In this document: piece by piece, positions 6,927-7,502 of the stretch
How the letters are laid out: every line of letters begins with the position of its first letter
Numbering within the stretch: the stretch's first letter is position 1
NCBI GenBank assembly: GCA_029859455.1
Contig: JAOUDE010000120.1
Location: 1-7,502, forward strand
DNA from: Ignavibacteria bacterium
GTDB taxonomy: Bacteria; Bacteroidota; Ignavibacteria; UBA10030; UBA6906
DNA: 7,502 bases
Direction of reading: 5' to 3'
Program-made: the position numbers and the translations under genes
The notes under the pieces: model-generated
Told to the model about the DNA's origin: nothing
The model's input: the letters and a program-made list of their open reading frames with translations, nothing else
Database searches by the model: none

Positions 6927-7080
6927 TGCCAATTGCGGATTTCGAATTGCGAATTGGGGCAGGGCTTGGAGTAATCCATTTGCCAATTGCGGATTTCGAA
7001 TTGCGAATTGGGGCAGGCCTGGAGTAATCCATTTGCCAATTGCGGATTTCGAATTGCGAATTGAAGCCGGCTTGGAGTAT
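6927..7080. repeat. Three-copy tandem repeat, 53/54-bp unit, next to tRNA-Arg
   Basis: Units start at 6927, 6981 and 7034, giving periods of 54 and 53 bp; the third is partial and diverges after about 7063. Each begins with the same 30-base core (6927-6956, 6981-7010, 7034-7063), itself made of heptamer-like pieces AATTGCG, GATTTCG, AATTGCG, AATTG. The rest of the unit (GGGCAGG, then CTGGAGTAATCCATT) differs between units 1 and 2 only by a one-base indel and a substitution nearby. The type resembles AATTGCGGATT repeats scattered in many environmental genomes, which yield false IRNPQ/ADFGLRI peptides. No gene is encoded; origin and function unknown. Confidence 0.95.
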
Positions 7081-7138
7081 CGATCCCGATGGAGTGTTTC
7101 GGATTTTGTGCGTCGGTCATTATTTGAGATTTGTGATT

Positions 7139-7166
7139 TTGAGACTTGTTAATTTCCTCTTACAGT
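7139..7166 (+). promoter_or_regulatory. Weak promoter candidate for proS
   Basis: TTGAGA (7139-7144), 16 bp, TACAGT (7161-7166) would start transcription near 7173, about 20 nt before the proS ATG. No ribosome site is visible in the CTTCCTG stretch before the start, so a short or nearly leaderless message is possible. Low confidence because the region is AT-rich. Confidence 0.25.
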
Positions 7167-7192
7167 TATCTTACTGAGTTCAGTCCTTCCTG

Positions 7193-7502
7193 ATGCGCTT
7201 ACGTACCAGTTTTGTTCCAACCGTCAAGGAAACGCCTGCGGATGCGGTGATTCCAAGTCATATCCTGATGATCCGCTCAGGAATGATCCGCCAGGTTGCT
7301 GCGGGGATCTATTCGTTTCTCCCTCTTGGATACCGTGCGCTGAAAAAGGCGGAAGCGATTGTCAGGGAGGAAATGAATGCGATTGGTGGACAGGAATTTC
7401 ACCTCCCGGCGCTCAGTCCAATCGAGCTCTGGGAGCAGACAGGACGAGTTGCCGCCTTCGGTGAGACTCTGTTCCACCTGAAGAACCGCCAGCTTGTTCT
7501 CG
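7193..7502 (+). CDS. proS: Prolyl-tRNA synthetase, N-terminal part, runs off the right edge
   Basis: Class II aminoacyl-tRNA synthetase that charges tRNA-Pro in the cytoplasm. The first 103 codons from ATG 7193 are visible. They match the conserved N-terminus of bacterial-type ProS: FVPTVKETPADAVIPSHILM at 7-26, then GMIRQVAAGIYSFLPLGYRA at about 30-49 (start of motif 1), KKAEAIVREEMNAIGGQE, and the LPALSPIELWEQTGR block at about 72-86. The start fits family length exactly. No Shine-Dalgarno sequence precedes it. The whole protein is expected to be about 480-570 residues; the editing domain and motifs 2 and 3 lie beyond the window, so the bacterial subtype cannot be told. It follows the tRNA-Arg and repeat array on the same strand, separated by 274 bp from the tRNA. 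Confidence 0.95.
   Translation, partial: MRLRTSFVPTVKETPADAVIPSHILMIRSGMIRQVAAGIYSFLPLGYRALKKAEAIVREEMNAIGGQEFHLPALSPIELWEQTGRVAAFGETLFHLKNRQLVL

Noticed and set aside
6741..7032. Minus-strand open frames reading TGTRTPIPGLGN- or NSKSAIGK-type peptides
   Set aside because: They are antisense readings of the tRNA and the tandem repeat, a known source of false protein annotations.
6927..7063. CRISPR array (30-base repeat, 23-24 base spacers)
   Set aside because: The exact 30-base core is CRISPR-like in size, but the two spacers are nearly identical to each other and no cas gene is present. It is an ordinary tandem repeat.
6910..7152. Plus-strand 80-residue open frame with NCGFRIANWGR repeats
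   Set aside because: It begins inside the tRNA and is just the translated repeat; no ribosome site and no family.

Overview
The window looks like chromosomal DNA of a mid-GC, Gram-negative bacterium of the FCB (Bacteroidota-like) assemblage. The main clue is the C-terminal tail of the large secreted protein, which carries the QNYPNPFNPTT signature of type IX secretion (T9SS, Por) sorting domains. That wording is common in Ignavibacteriota, Rhodothermota/Balneolota and related candidate phyla. The prolyl-tRNA synthetase at the right edge is of the ordinary bacterial type, not the archaeal-like type I associate with classical Bacteroidetes, so a deep-branching or candidate FCB lineage fits better than Bacteroides or Flavobacterium. 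The phylum cannot be fixed from this window alone.

Layout: (1) 1-1092, plus strand: the last 363 codons of a sodium-coupled acidic amino acid/dicarboxylate symporter, cut by the left edge. (2) 1114-5040, minus strand, converging on the symporter with a 21-bp gap: a 1308-residue secreted protein. Its order is signal peptide, lyase, Ca-motif and Ig-like domain, then a second lyase, Ca-motif and Ig-like domain, then a jelly-roll domain and a T9SS tail. The lyase-Ig unit is an internal tandem duplication of about 500 residues. (3) 5041-5368: a 328-bp gap holding a good sigma70-type promoter for the lyase gene. (4) 5369-6400, minus strand: an SGNH-hydrolase-like lipoprotein with its own sigma70-type promoter and a clear ribosome binding site. 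(5) 6401-6845: a gap with that promoter and little else. (6) 6846-6918, plus strand: a complete tRNA-Arg with anticodon CCT. (7) 6927-7080: three tandem copies of a 53/54-bp repeat built from AATTGCG-like heptamers, then a degenerate AT-rich stretch. (8) 7193 to the right edge, plus strand: the first 103 codons of proS.

Functionally, the two minus-strand genes form a plausible polysaccharide-degrading pair. The large protein is a PL1/pectate-lyase-like beta-helix enzyme carrying two catalytic modules and probably goes to the cell surface or medium by T9SS. The lipoprotein has the Ser, Gly, Gln and Asp-x-x-His signature of SGNH carbohydrate esterases and could strip acetyl groups from the same polymer. 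The substrate, probably pectin-like, is inferred from family membership only. The symporter, tRNA and proS look like unrelated housekeeping neighbours. I found no mobile element, CRISPR array or obviously undescribed defence or regulatory system. The least explained parts are the duplicated lyase architecture, the esterase-like lipoprotein and the repeat array next to the tRNA.
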